DNA from: an uncultured Fluviicola sp.
Lineage (GTDB): Bacteria; Bacteroidota; Bacteroidia; Flavobacteriales; Crocinitomicaceae
Direction: 5' to 3'
DNA length: 64,000 bases
NCBI RefSeq assembly: GCF_946478805.1
Contig: NZ_CAMLDC010000003.1
Coordinates: 1 to 64,000, forward strand
Shown: piece by piece, positions 49,681 through 59,046 of the stretch
Layout of the letters: each line of letters opens with the position of its first letter
Numbering within the stretch: position 1 is the stretch's first letter
Translations under genes and position numbers: made by a program
Notes under the pieces: model-generated
The model's input: the letters and a program-made list of their open reading frames with translations, nothing else
Told to the model about the DNA's origin: nothing
Databases searched by the model: none

Positions 49681-51671
49681 TTTGTTTTCTTTAATTCAAT
49701 AGTGATAATGGTTCCATTCTTATCGGAATGGATCTTAGCCAAACCTCCGATAGCTTTGCTTCTTTCGATGATATTGTATAAACCGAAGGCATCTTTTCCG
49801 GATAATGTCTCACTTACGTTAAAACCTTGTCCGTTGTCTTTAATCTGTACAGTCAAACCTTCCGTGCTTTCCAGGATTATGATTTTGGCTGCGACAGCCT
49901 TTGCATATTTGATAATATTCGAAAGTGCTTCCTGTATAATCCGATAAACCTGCAATTCATCCGAAACGGATAAGGATCCATTGTAGACAATATCGGAAGT
50001 GACCATCAATTGATTTACCGATTGGGCACGATCCAGGAGTTGGTTGATACTAGCAGATAACCCTACTTTTTCAAACATCACAGGATGCAGGTTCCTGCTG
50101 ATACTCCGGATATCCTTAATGATCGAATCAATCTTCTCGCCTGCTGAAACCGGATTTCCACTCATCGAATGTTTGAGATTCAGTAATTCATGGCTCACAC
50201 TATCATGCAGGTCACTGGCAATACGCCTGCGCTCCTCTTCCGTTTTATCAAGTAATTGCTTGGTATACCGGCGGGCGCGTTTACTTTCGGATTTGATCTT
50301 CTTCTGTTTTTGTCTTGAAAAAACAATAAACAAAACCAAAAGTAAGCCCATCAGCACAGACATCAATAATGCAATCGTTATTCGTCCGTTTGAAATCGTT
50401 TCCTTCTGAAGTGCAATTTGATGCTCCTTGTGTTTTGTTTCATACAATTTATTCAATTCCAGGGTTTTTGTAATCATCTTCTGATTACTGATCTTATTTT
50501 CGGCACGCTTCAATTTTTCTGAATAGGCATATGCTTTTTGATAATCCTTAGTCAACACCGCATTATCTTTCAAAACCTGTGCAAATGCCATCTGATTCTG
50601 GTAATCTTCCTGTTCCTCAACTGCTTGAAGTGCTTTTTCAATCAACCCGATATCCCTGATTCCATCCCCGGTTTTAATTTCGTAGTTTGCTAAAGCAATA
50701 TTGTAATCCGCATCTGAAGCAACAGAATTCAACCTATCCACATTTTGCTTCATATCGAAAAGGACGCCTTTTGCTTCCGAGTAACGCCCTTCATGCAATA
50801 ACACATCAACATAAAAAGAAGAAAGCGCCACTTCAAGTGATTCATCCTGAATCTTGTTTTTAATAAATAAATGATAAGTCGAATCAATCAGATCGTATTG
50901 CTTGGGATTATTCGTTTCCTGGTACAGGATAATTTTATTGTGCAGGGAAACCAATATATTTCCCTTATCATTTGCGCGTTTATAATCCGCCATTGCTTTG
51001 TCGAAATACATCTCTGATTCCGTGTAATTTTTGGTGTACATGCTCACCAGAGCCATGTTGTCGTAGATTCCACCCCTACCCGTATAATTATCCGTCTGAT
51101 TGAACAAAGCAAGTGCTTTCGAATTGTAGCGAGATGCTTGTTCATGCTGCCCCATTGCAAAATAACAAAAGGCCAGATCACCATAGCCATGTGCGACTTC
51201 CACACACGTATTGTAATCAAACGGCTTGTATGCAACTAATTTCTTAAAGGATCGGATCGCCTTCCGGTAGTTTGCCTGATTGATGTAATAATTCCCTATA
51301 TAAGATTCGACAAACAAGGTTTTATCCCAGGGCAGGTTCTGTTCATAGTGCTTTTGAAAGGAACGAACGGTATCCAATGTGCTTTTCCGGAAAAATGAAA
51401 AATACATCTCAAGTTCAGTCAATTCTCCAAGTGCGATTGCCGCTTTATCCAAACGTTTGATCCTCAATTGTCCGGCGTAATAATTTCGGAAGGTAGAATA
51501 ATACTTTTTGTTGTGGAAATTGGCTCTTTCCGAAAGCCACATGCAGGTGTTATCCAATTTTTCCCCGACAGTCCTGTGATAGATAATTTTAGTAGCAGGT
51601 TGCTTGCAAGCGCCAAATAAAAATACAAGCAGGAACAACCCGGTAAAAAGCCTTATCAACTGGTTCTTCAT
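49677..51671 (-). CDS. TPR sensor histidine kinase (HisKA_3, lipoprotein-like N-terminus)
   Basis: A 664-residue kinase. The N-terminus is a lipoprotein-like signal (LFTGLFLLVFLFGACKQ), then eight or so TPR helices (about 60-400), a membrane helix (ITIALLMSVLMGLLLVLFIVF, about 426-446), a HisKA_3 dimerisation helix with H in RIASDLHDSVSHELL (about 483-497) and an ATPase domain (EALSNIIKYAKA, VQIKDNGQGFNV, DAFGLYNIIERSKAIGG). So the TPR sensor faces the periplasm and may be lipid-anchored as well, which is unusual for a kinase. It is translationally coupled to the NarL-type regulator. Confidence 0.9.
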   Translation of the reverse strand: MKNQLIRLFTGLFLLVFLFGACKQPATKIIYHRTVGEKLDNTCMWLSERANFHNKKYYSTFRNYYAGQLRIKRLDKAAIALGELTELEMYFSFFRKSTLDTVRSFQKHYEQNLPWDKTLFVESYIGNYYINQANYRKAIRSFKKLVAYKPFDYNTCVEVAHGYGDLAFCYFAMGQHEQASRYNSKALALFNQTDNYTGRGGIYDNMALVSMYTKNYTESEMYFDKAMADYKRANDKGNILVSLHNKIILYQETNNPKQYDLIDSTYHLFIKNKIQDESLEVALSSFYVDVLLHEGRYSEAKGVLFDMKQNVDRLNSVASDADYNIALANYEIKTGDGIRDIGLIEKALQAVEEQEDYQNQMAFAQVLKDNAVLTKDYQKAYAYSEKLKRAENKISNQKMITKTLELNKLYETKHKEHQIALQKETISNGRITIALLMSVLMGLLLVLFIVFSRQKQKKIKSESKRARRYTKQLLDKTEEERRRIASDLHDSVSHELLNLKHSMSGNPVSAGEKIDSIIKDIRSISRNLHPVMFEKVGLSASINQLLDRAQSVNQLMVTSDIVYNGSLSVSDELQVYRIIQEALSNIIKYAKAVAAKIIILESTEGLTVQIKDNGQGFNVSETLSGKDAFGLYNIIERSKAIGGLAKIHSDKNGTIITIELKKTK

Positions 51672-51936
51672 CCAATGAGAATTTGAAGTATAAAAATACC
51701 TGTTTGAAACGGATCATTACCTGTTTTCATTAAAAATCAGGGTTTCCCCCTATAGATCAAAAGGGTCGAATGATGGATATTTGTGAATAGTTCGCCCGTT
51801 GAAAAAATGAGTTGAATAAATCCGGGATGTATTATCTGAGCGGCAATTCATGGAGCTGAACTATGCGACGATCTGGTTAAAAAAGAAATAAACCGATAAC
51901 CCAAAAACTGTCTACTACTCTTATAGCGTAAGAAAG

Positions 51937-51970
51937 AAACCTCTGTCAGCAAAGCCGACAGAGGTTTTTT
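51937..51970 (+). terminator. Orphan plus-strand terminator-like hairpin
   Basis: AAACCTCTGTC/GACAGAGGTTT (51937-51947 with 51957-51967) with a 9-base loop and a T run; no plus-strand gene precedes it within this window stretch. Confidence 0.8.
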
Positions 51971-52062
51971 GCTTTTACACATCCTATATTATAACATAAA
52001 TTTTGCTGATGGATGTACCCCTTACGCTAGAGAAAGCAAAATGTCTTTATTCCTTAAAGTCT

Positions 52063-52095
52063 TAAAAAAAGCAGAGGCCGCTACTACCTCTGCTT
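52063..52095 (-). terminator. Terminator of the 52174 gene
   Basis: AAGCAGAGG/CCTCTGCTT, 9-bp perfect stem, 9-base loop, T7 tail on the minus strand (52064-52070). Confidence 0.85.
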
Positions 52096-52173
52096 CATTT
52101 AAGTTACGATTAGGTGCTTGTCGCAGTTTTTGTTTCAGTGAATAAAGGTGTTTGTGAATAGTGGGCAATTTTT

Positions 52174-52593
52174 TCACATCATTGCTTTTTCATTATTTAT
52201 TTCGAATTGCAGCATATTGATAGCACTTTTCAACTGATGAATATATGTCCTGCTCGGGAACAGATCTATAATGGATTCCGGGAAATCCGCAGGTATGTCC
52301 ATTCCATTTGCATAGTGTAAATACAATACGTAATAGTTTTTCAAATACTCATTCTGAATCGCCATATACGTATTTATCATATTCATCTGATTCGCAATTG
52401 CAGTCATGAGCAACTGTTTGTAAGACCTGTCCGGAAACCGGTCCAAATGCTTCTGAGGAAAATCAAATCTTAATTTTTCTCCTTGTGAAAAATGCCAGTA
52501 CAACTCAAAATAACAACCCAAAACCCGAATTTCAGAAAGAACCATTTTGGATTCCGGAATTGGCGAAAGGCTTATATCTGTAAGTGTTTCCAT
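52174..52593 (-). CDS. Hypothetical protein with an internal duplication
   Basis: A 139-residue helical protein without signal peptide. Two halves of about 48 residues repeat: YWHFSQGEKLRFDFPQKHLD, RFPDRSYKQLLMTAIANQ, MNMIN and YLHYANGMDIPADFPESIID, LFPSRTYIHQLKSAINML, QFEIN. The shared core is (F/Y)..G....DFP...(I/L)D.FP.R.Y..QL..AI. No family recognised. A sequence AGGGTTTCAG at 52669-52678, related to the 51739 motif, lies about 75 bases upstream, so it may be in the same regulon. Confidence 0.6.
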   Translation of the reverse strand: METLTDISLSPIPESKMVLSEIRVLGCYFELYWHFSQGEKLRFDFPQKHLDRFPDRSYKQLLMTAIANQMNMINTYMAIQNEYLKNYYVLYLHYANGMDIPADFPESIIDLFPSRTYIHQLKSAINMLQFEINNEKAMM

Positions 52594-52887
52594 TTTTCTT
52601 CATTTTAGTCAGCAAAATCAATTAATAACTGTGTTGTTGACTAAGACAAGTATAGGATTCTTACCTGTAGGGTTTCAGTGGAATGTTACGAAATCCGGAT
52701 TTGATGTCACGAAAAAGTGAAAATGGAGCATAAAATTTCAAACGGCAAAATAAATTATCAATGATTCAATATCAAGGTGAATCAACTCCTGGTAATTCAT
52801 TGAGTTATGATCGATTATTTAAGTTATGCTTTGTAAGGAAATACAGGTTATAAAATACAAGAATCAACTGAACTGCCCGGATAGGAG

Positions 52888-53634
52888 TTATTTAATAATC
52901 TTGAATTGGCTCAAAACGTCCTTGTAATGGTCACTGATCGGAACGATGGATTTATTGCTCATGAGCAATAGCCCATCTGAAGGCTGGATCTCTTCAATTT
53001 CATGAGCATTCACAATGTGATTGCGGTGTACGCGATAAAACATGGAAGAATTGAGCAGGTTGGTGATCTTTGCCAATGAGATCTGGATGACAAACTTTTC
53101 AGCACCGACAAAAATGGAGCAATACCGTTCCTCCACTTCTATATTGACGATATCCGAGACCGCCACTTTCTTCAATGCATCTTTTTTCTTGATGAATAAA
53201 AAATCAGAACTTATCACCGTGTCTTCTTCTTCGCTCTGGAAAATATCGGGTTGGTCATAGAATTTCTCAATAGCCATTTCCAGTGCGTAAAGTACTTCAA
53301 GAGGATTGAAAGGCTTCAATAAAAAGCTATACGGTTTTGCCAGTTTCGCACGCTCAAAGATGGTTCTATCGGTAGAACTTGTAAGAAATACAAAAGGTCT
53401 GGCAGATTCCGGGACATTGTTCAGGGTTTCAGCAAAGGTGATTCCTTCAGGGATTCCATTCAGAAAAATATCAATGACAACGATATCGACTTTATTTGCA
53501 TAAAAGAGCTGTAATGCTTCCTGATGGGACCGCGCAACTCCGACAATTTCGAATTGACCGGAAGTCAATGTATCAATCAATTTGTCACTTTCTGCAACCG
53601 TATCTTCAACAATGAGTATTCTAATCTTTTCCAT
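52888..53634 (-). CDS. LytTR-type response regulator
   Basis: A 248-residue regulator (an alternative start two codons earlier is possible). Receiver domain about 1-125 with the Asp of VDIVVIDIFLNG (about 52) and the Lys in KPFNP; LytTR DNA-binding domain about 140-248 (FLFIKKKDALKKVAVSDIVNIEVEERYCSIFVG, FYRVHRNHIVNAHEIEEIQ). It overlaps the upstream kinase gene by about 14 bases. The pair resembles other Bacteroidota TPR-kinase/LytTR systems. Confidence 0.93.
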   Translation of the reverse strand: MEKIRILIVEDTVAESDKLIDTLTSGQFEIVGVARSHQEALQLFYANKVDIVVIDIFLNGIPEGITFAETLNNVPESARPFVFLTSSTDRTIFERAKLAKPYSFLLKPFNPLEVLYALEMAIEKFYDQPDIFQSEEEDTVISSDFLFIKKKDALKKVAVSDIVNIEVEERYCSIFVGAEKFVIQISLAKITNLLNSSMFYRVHRNHIVNAHEIEEIQPSDGLLLMSNKSIVPISDHYKDVLSQFKIIK

Positions 53635-55375
53635 CAGCAACTTTCTTCAGGGTGACAATCATGCTTGTCCCTTCCTCTTTCCGACTCCAAATATCTAACT
53701 TCCCATCGTTTTTTGCTAACATTGACTTACATAAATTCATTCCTAATCCGGATCCGATCACCTTCTCGTGGTCTTTTTTGGTCAATTGCGGAGAATCACT
53801 CAGCAATTTGAGACGCGTTTCCTCCGACATTCCTTTCCCAGTATCTCCCCAAATGAAACAAACCGATTGCTCATCCTCTTTTTCCAGGCTCACCGTGATT
53901 TTTGACCCCGGATCTGAAAATTTGATACTGTTATCCATGAAATTACGCAGTACGATCTTGAGCGATTCCGCATCCACAAATACTTTCACCGATCGGGGAA
54001 CCGTGTTTTCAAACGTCATTTCTTTCTGACTCAGTACGCCCTTAAAATTATATGCCACTTGGTCGATCAGCATACTCAGCCGGTGTTCTTCAGGTCTGAA
54101 ATAACCACCCTCCGTCTGTAATAAAGCCCAATTCAACAAATTATCGAGCATGTTATACGTATTGGTTGCAATCACACTATTTTCTTCCAGTTGCTTTTCC
54201 AAACTTCCATACGCTTGCTTTTCAACGCTGTCCTTCAACTTATTATTACTCGAACTCAATGCGTGGACAGAAGATCTCAGATCATGACTGACAATCGAAA
54301 ACAACTGGTCTTTCGTTGCATTCAACAAATCCAGTTCTTGTTTTTGGTGTAAGATAACACGCGAACGCAGCACATTCTGACGGTAAAAATAAAGTCCAAA
54401 GATCAATATAACACTAAGCAGGATTGCAGCGATCAGGTAGATGGTTACTTTTGCCTGTTCCAGTTTGTTTTCGGTTTCCAACAGATCAACCTGTTGTTGC
54501 TTATTTGCTACCGCCAACCGTTTTTCAATTTGGGCAACTTCGTAGACTTTATTTTGGTCACTTAAAGAATCCCTCCAAACCTCATATTCTTTGCGATAAA
54601 CCAATGCGAAATCATACCGTTTCCGGTTTTCTTCAACGACAGCCATGTTCAAAGCTGCATTTTGTTTTAATTCTCCTGAACCATATTTTTTTGATAACTT
54701 GTATGCTTTTTCATAGTAAAAAATTGCCTTATCATCTTGGTACTGTTCGTAATAAACATTTGCCAAATCCATATAAGACGAAATAAGGAAAACGTTATCT
54801 TTTCTTGTTTTGATTTTCTGCATCGATCTAAGCAAATAAGTCTCTGCTTCCTTGTAATTCCCTGAATTCAAGTAGCATAATCCCATATTATGTAACAATG
54901 CATCGATACGAATAGTTTGAATTTCATTCAAACTATTTGTATCGATACTTCTGAAAAATGCTAATGCCTGAGAATATTTTTCCTGTGAAAGAAAAATACC
55001 TCCTTTATTAAAGCGAACCATCGTGTAAAATTCAAACTTGGGTCGAATCAGGTTGAATTCTTTTAATGCATAATTGAAGATTGCTTTTTTGTGAAGGGCT
55101 TCTCCCCGGTAATAATGGATAAAATCCAGTATTTTAGGGTCTTCCATGTGCTGCAGGCATTTTTGAGTGTTGACTAAAACAGAATCCCAGTTCTCCTGCT
55201 GTGCGAAGACAACCGTTTTAGTTAAAAACACCAAATTCGTGTTTCTTTTTGCTAATTCCTTAGCCTTTTGATCGATAAATTGATTGTTTTCATCACGTTT
55301 TGCAAATGAATGAAACGAAATGAAAAAAAGTGCCCCAAAAAAGGGCACTTTCATAATGCTTAAGAATGTATTCAA
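53621..55375 (-). CDS. TPR-containing sensor histidine kinase
   Basis: A 584-residue kinase with signal-like N-terminus (KVPFFGALFFISFHSFA), TPR helices (about 45-290), a membrane helix (VTIYLIAAILLSVILIFGLYF, about 310-331), a HisKA domain with H in FSIVSHDLRSSV (about 369) and an ATPase domain: N box NFMDNSIKFSD, G1 WGDTGKGMSEE, G2 GSGLGMNLCKSML. The TPR region is periplasmic. It is preceded by the small paralog pair at 55387-56144, 11 bp away. Confidence 0.92.
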   Translation of the reverse strand: MNTFLSIMKVPFFGALFFISFHSFAKRDENNQFIDQKAKELAKRNTNLVFLTKTVVFAQQENWDSVLVNTQKCLQHMEDPKILDFIHYYRGEALHKKAIFNYALKEFNLIRPKFEFYTMVRFNKGGIFLSQEKYSQALAFFRSIDTNSLNEIQTIRIDALLHNMGLCYLNSGNYKEAETYLLRSMQKIKTRKDNVFLISSYMDLANVYYEQYQDDKAIFYYEKAYKLSKKYGSGELKQNAALNMAVVEENRKRYDFALVYRKEYEVWRDSLSDQNKVYEVAQIEKRLAVANKQQQVDLLETENKLEQAKVTIYLIAAILLSVILIFGLYFYRQNVLRSRVILHQKQELDLLNATKDQLFSIVSHDLRSSVHALSSSNNKLKDSVEKQAYGSLEKQLEENSVIATNTYNMLDNLLNWALLQTEGGYFRPEEHRLSMLIDQVAYNFKGVLSQKEMTFENTVPRSVKVFVDAESLKIVLRNFMDNSIKFSDPGSKITVSLEKEDEQSVCFIWGDTGKGMSEETRLKLLSDSPQLTKKDHEKVIGSGLGMNLCKSMLAKNDGKLDIWSRKEEGTSMIVTLKKVADGKD

Positions 55376-55386
55376 CTTTTTTTTGT

Positions 55387-55587
55387 TTAAGTCGTTCTTA
55401 TATTAGAAAGAATACCACGTGAAGTCTTTAGTCCATGTAGACAATTAACCATTATAAAAACATCAGTAATACTACTCAAATTTATTGGATTATTGCCTGT
55501 ATTTAACCTGGAATTATCTGAGCTCGTGACTGCTTTTATTAAAAAGAAGAAAAGTGTTCCTGTTTGGAACACTTTCATATAGTTCAT
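55387..55587 (-). CDS. Small protein with KTSRG C-terminal motif, paralog of the next gene
   Basis: A 66-residue ORF with a hydrophobic start (YMKVFQTGTLFFFLIKAV). Its last 33 residues align without gaps to the C-terminus of the 55614 protein at 15 of 33 positions: PINLSSITDV with PIDLGAILNV and KTSRGILSNIRTT with KTSRGTVCTVRTT. The stop is 11 bp before the kinase start, so it is likely translated with it. No family recognised. It may be a degenerate duplicate or a partner that shares an interaction motif. Confidence 0.55.
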   Translation of the reverse strand: MNYMKVFQTGTLFFFLIKAVTSSDNSRLNTGNNPINLSSITDVFIMVNCLHGLKTSRGILSNIRTT

Positions 55588-55613
55588 AATTTAAAGTCAA
55601 TCAGGATATATTT

Positions 55614-56144
55614 TTATACTTCTGTAGTTCTAACAGTACATACTGTTCCTCTCGAAGTTTTGGGACCAACGGTATTGACCATCATGGTCATCACATTTAA
55701 AATCGCTCCCAAATCTATCGGGGCACCACCCGCATCTGTTGCGCACGCTTTAAACTTGCAACTCACTTCCTTCATTTGTGCTGTCGACTCCGAACTATAA
55801 ACTGCATAAAACTGCAACTCATTTGGTTCATGCTCATCGAAGTATTGCTTAATCGATACCTGACTCGCAGTTAAATCTCCGGGAATCATAAATGACATCA
55901 ATACAGTTAATTGTAATGTAGACACCGAATATGCCGCATCAATATTGAACGTGTCTGCCAAATAAGGTCCTGAAGTAGGAAGGATCGGTAACATGACAGG
56001 TTGAACAATATAAGTTTGGATTCCTCCTACATCAATTTTAGTCTCTTTTTGTTCTTGTGTGTCCTTAGGTTCTTTCGCATCCATAAAAAGTTGTATTTCG
56101 TTTAACAAAGAGTTAGTTTCCCAAATATCCCTTTTTTTGAGCAA
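55614..56144 (-). CDS. Hypothetical protein with KTSRG C-terminal motif
   Basis: A 176-residue protein, no signal peptide. The N-terminus is charged helical (LKKRDIWETNSLLNEIQLFM), the middle beta-like (IQTYIVQPVMLPILPTSGPY, TFNIDAAYSVSTLQLTVLMS), and the C-terminus ends in VNTVGPKTSRGTVCTVRTTEV. It lies 26 bp before the small paralog and shares its strand with the LytTR kinase genes. Function unknown; the shared C-terminal KTSRG..RTT motif suggests a conserved binding or processing site. Confidence 0.6.
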   Translation of the reverse strand: MLKKRDIWETNSLLNEIQLFMDAKEPKDTQEQKETKIDVGGIQTYIVQPVMLPILPTSGPYLADTFNIDAAYSVSTLQLTVLMSFMIPGDLTASQVSIKQYFDEHEPNELQFYAVYSSESTAQMKEVSCKFKACATDAGGAPIDLGAILNVMTMMVNTVGPKTSRGTVCTVRTTEV

Positions 56145-56312
56145 AGAAGAAAGAAGTTCCTTGAAAAGATGGAATAATTTAATGATTTCATCTTTTCAAC
56201 CGATTCCCGATTCTTTCCAGAATCAATTCGGTAATTTGTCCTGAAGTATGAAAACAGATCTTATGAAAAAGTCAGCAACGGGAATATTAAAAGTACATTT
56301 ACACCTATTAAA

Positions 56313-58730
56313 ATGAGAAGATTCCTTTTGCGAAATTTGGTCCCAGCGGTCCTAATGATATTCTCTTCTGTGGCATACGCTCAGAATGGAATGGTAACGA
56401 TTTCCGGGACCGTTCAGTCCAAATCAGGTAAAACCGCTTTACCTTTTGTGCAAGTCACCCTAAGAACAGAAAAGGATTCAACCCTGGTTATCGGTACAAT
56501 CACCGATGAGGAAGGCCGGTTTTCCCTTTCACCTGTGAAGGGAGGCAATTATATATTGGTGGTAAATTCCTTTGGATACAACCCTTTGAAAAAACCATTG
56601 TACGTCGGTTCACTTTCCGATTTCCTTGATTTGTCTGTCATCGAACTGGAAGAAATGGTAAAAGCACTGGATGAAGTGGTCATCAGTGGACAAATCGAAG
56701 AAATCAGTGATAAACTGGATAAAAAAGTGTTTTCAGTTGAAAAAAATATCAGTCAAAGCGGAGGATCCATTTTACAAGCCATGCAAAATCTTCCGGGGGT
56801 GACTGTTCAGGATGGAAAAGTGCAACTTCGCGGAAACGAAAAAGTAGCTATTCTCATTGATGGCAAGCAAACTGCATTAACCGGTTTCGGGGATCAATAC
56901 GGGCTGGACAATATCCCTGCATCTGCTATTGAACGCATTGAAATCATCAACAATCCTTCTTCGAAGTACGATGCCAATGGAAATGCAGGAATCATCAACA
57001 TTATCCTGAAGAAGAACAAGCAGGAAGGCTTTTCAGGAAAAGTGGGCTTGAATGGAGGATTAGGCGCATTGTGGATTAAAAAAGCGAATTTACCCACCAT
57101 CCGGCCACAATACCAATTCACGCCTAAAGTCAACCCGACACTCTCATTGAGTTACCGGAAAAATAAAGTCAACCTGTTCTTTCAAGGTGATTACCTGTAT
57201 ACACAAACCTTGAATAAGAATGAGTTCGTTACGCGGACATACGATGATGGAACTATTATCGACCAACAAACAAAACGCAACAGGAATACCCATTTTGCCA
57301 ATGCAAAGCTCGGGTTCGATTATACTTTCAATGAGAAGAACACCTTGACCATTTCCGGATTATACGGTTTGGAAAAAATCATCGATCACGGCGACGAACC
57401 CTTTTTCAACCGGGATTCCTCCGATCGGATCCGTTTGTGGCAATTCCTGGAAGACGAGCTCAAAACAACCGTGATGGCAACAGCAGCTTACCAGCACAAA
57501 TTCGCCCAGGCCGGACATCTTTTGAATATCGGGTTCAACTACACTTTTCATCGTGAAAACGAGAAGTATTTCTTTGACAACATATACCCTACTTTTACGG
57601 GACATGATGCTTTCAAACTACTTTCAGACGAACAAGTCGCGGATTTCAACCTGGATTATATCAAACCGCTTAAATATGGTCGTTTGGAAACCGGAATGAA
57701 ATTCAGGAACCGGAGTATTCCGACCAACATGCAGTTTTATCCCGGTATCAATTCCCCTTTGGACACAACAGCCGGCGGTTGGGCAAATTACAAGGAAATC
57801 ATCCCGGCAATCTATGGAAACTACGTGATCGATCGCAAGAAAGTGGAGGCTGAGATCGGGCTGCGCGTGGAATATGTCAAGTTGAACTACCTGGTGAATC
57901 CCGATCACAGTACTTACAAAAGTGACGGATACAATTACATCCAACCCTTTCCAACCTTGCGATTGGCTTACAAATTCAATCCGAAGAACAAACTTTCCCT
58001 ATTCTTTAACCGACGGGTAGATCGACCGAATGAGGTGGATATCCGTATTTTCCCTAAATACGACGATGCCGAAATCATCAAAGTCGGCAACCCGGCGCTG
58101 AAACCACAATTCACGAACTCCCTGGAATTGGGTTATAAATCGGGCTTGAAGAAAGGATATTTTTATGCCGCTTTGTATGGAAAGGAAGCAACCGGAACCA
58201 TTACCCGAATTTCGAGTACTGTTCCCGGAAGCACGCTGATCTACGCCATTTTCCAAAATGCAGGAAGAAGCTATAATACAGGCCTCGAAATGACTTTTTC
58301 AACGGAAGTTACTAAATGGTATTCCTTCCAGGTCAACGGAACTGTCTATTACAACCAGATCAATGCATTTACAGTTGAAAACAAATACCCTGTTACACAT
58401 ACTTTTTCAGCAACTCAACAGCAGGTCTATTCCGGGAATGCGAAACTGAACAATACCTTTCATTTCAAAAAGGATGTGGATGTTCAGTTGTCCGCCGTAT
58501 ATCTAGCACCTGATATCATCCCACAAGGAAAAATCAACGCCCGGTTTTCATTGGATTTCGGGGTGAAAAAGAAAATTCAAAAAGGAAAAGGCGAATTATT
58601 TGTTAATGCAACCGATTTGTTGAACACCATGGTGATCCGAAAACGGATTCAAGGAGACGGCTTCACTTATGTGAGTGCAGATTATTACGAGACGCAAGTC
58701 ATTCGAATCGGGTACAGTTATAAGTTCTGA
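56313..58730 (+). CDS. TonB-dependent-receptor-like outer membrane protein
   Basis: An 805-residue protein with signal peptide (RRFLLRNLVPAVLMIFSSVAYAQ), a carboxypeptidase-regulatory-like domain (about 25-110; TISGTVQSKSGKTALPFVQV), a plug-like domain (SQSGGSILQAMQNLPGVTVQ ... IPASAIERIEIINNPSSKYD ... AGIINIILKKN) and an outer membrane barrel of the beta-barrel-3 class ending YETQVIRIGYSYKF. It likely imports a nutrient or exports a signal through the outer membrane; the substrate is unknown and no SusD partner is present. Confidence 0.9.
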   Translation: MRRFLLRNLVPAVLMIFSSVAYAQNGMVTISGTVQSKSGKTALPFVQVTLRTEKDSTLVIGTITDEEGRFSLSPVKGGNYILVVNSFGYNPLKKPLYVGSLSDFLDLSVIELEEMVKALDEVVISGQIEEISDKLDKKVFSVEKNISQSGGSILQAMQNLPGVTVQDGKVQLRGNEKVAILIDGKQTALTGFGDQYGLDNIPASAIERIEIINNPSSKYDANGNAGIINIILKKNKQEGFSGKVGLNGGLGALWIKKANLPTIRPQYQFTPKVNPTLSLSYRKNKVNLFFQGDYLYTQTLNKNEFVTRTYDDGTIIDQQTKRNRNTHFANAKLGFDYTFNEKNTLTISGLYGLEKIIDHGDEPFFNRDSSDRIRLWQFLEDELKTTVMATAAYQHKFAQAGHLLNIGFNYTFHRENEKYFFDNIYPTFTGHDAFKLLSDEQVADFNLDYIKPLKYGRLETGMKFRNRSIPTNMQFYPGINSPLDTTAGGWANYKEIIPAIYGNYVIDRKKVEAEIGLRVEYVKLNYLVNPDHSTYKSDGYNYIQPFPTLRLAYKFNPKNKLSLFFNRRVDRPNEVDIRIFPKYDDAEIIKVGNPALKPQFTNSLELGYKSGLKKGYFYAALYGKEATGTITRISSTVPGSTLIYAIFQNAGRSYNTGLEMTFSTEVTKWYSFQVNGTVYYNQINAFTVENKYPVTHTFSATQQQVYSGNAKLNNTFHFKKDVDVQLSAVYLAPDIIPQGKINARFSLDFGVKKKIQKGKGELFVNATDLLNTMVIRKRIQGDGFTYVSADYYETQVIRIGYSYKF

Positions 58731-59046
58731 CAAATTCATTGACACCCGAATTTATCTTGTTCACTCAATTTTCAGTCTGGTTAAACACTTTTTGTTACCA
58801 TGGAAGATTAAAAGCATGTAGTTTAGCGGTCTCGAAAGAGTTTTATAGCGTTAACATACTCCTTCTAGATTACAACTTATCCAAACAAATTCTTGTTCGG
58901 TTAGAGTAAAAGTCACAATTCTCCCATCGAATTGTGGCTTTTTCTTTTTTGTAGCCTCTTCAAAAAAACTTTCTCAAAAGTGAGAAATTGATTGAAGATT
59001 TTTAGTATTTTCAATGTCGTTATACCTTGAAACCAACTTTTACCCA
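58731..59046. other. Intergenic region of about 316 bases
   Basis: No gene seen. It contains a terminator-like hairpin at 58914-58946, 180 bases after the receptor stop, and short A/T-rich stretches. No clear -7 box for the TPR gene. Confidence 0.5.
58914..58946 (+). terminator. Rho-independent terminator
   Basis: CACAATTC/GAATTGTG (58914-58921 with 58929-58936), 7-base loop, then a T-rich tail. Confidence 0.75.

Larger units (their letters stand above)
51672..52173. other. Gap of 502 bases with palindromic motif and two terminators
   Basis: Starts with AGGGTTTCCCCCT at 51739-51751 (reverse complement of the 45759 motif) ahead of the kinase gene. A plus-strand terminator (51937-51970) has no gene in front of it, and a minus-strand terminator (52069-52095) serves the 52174 gene. 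TAGCGTAAG at 51923-51931 and CTTACGCTA at 52021-52029 flank the first terminator as a 9-bp inverted repeat. A short plus-strand RNA ending at 51970 is possible. Confidence 0.6.
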
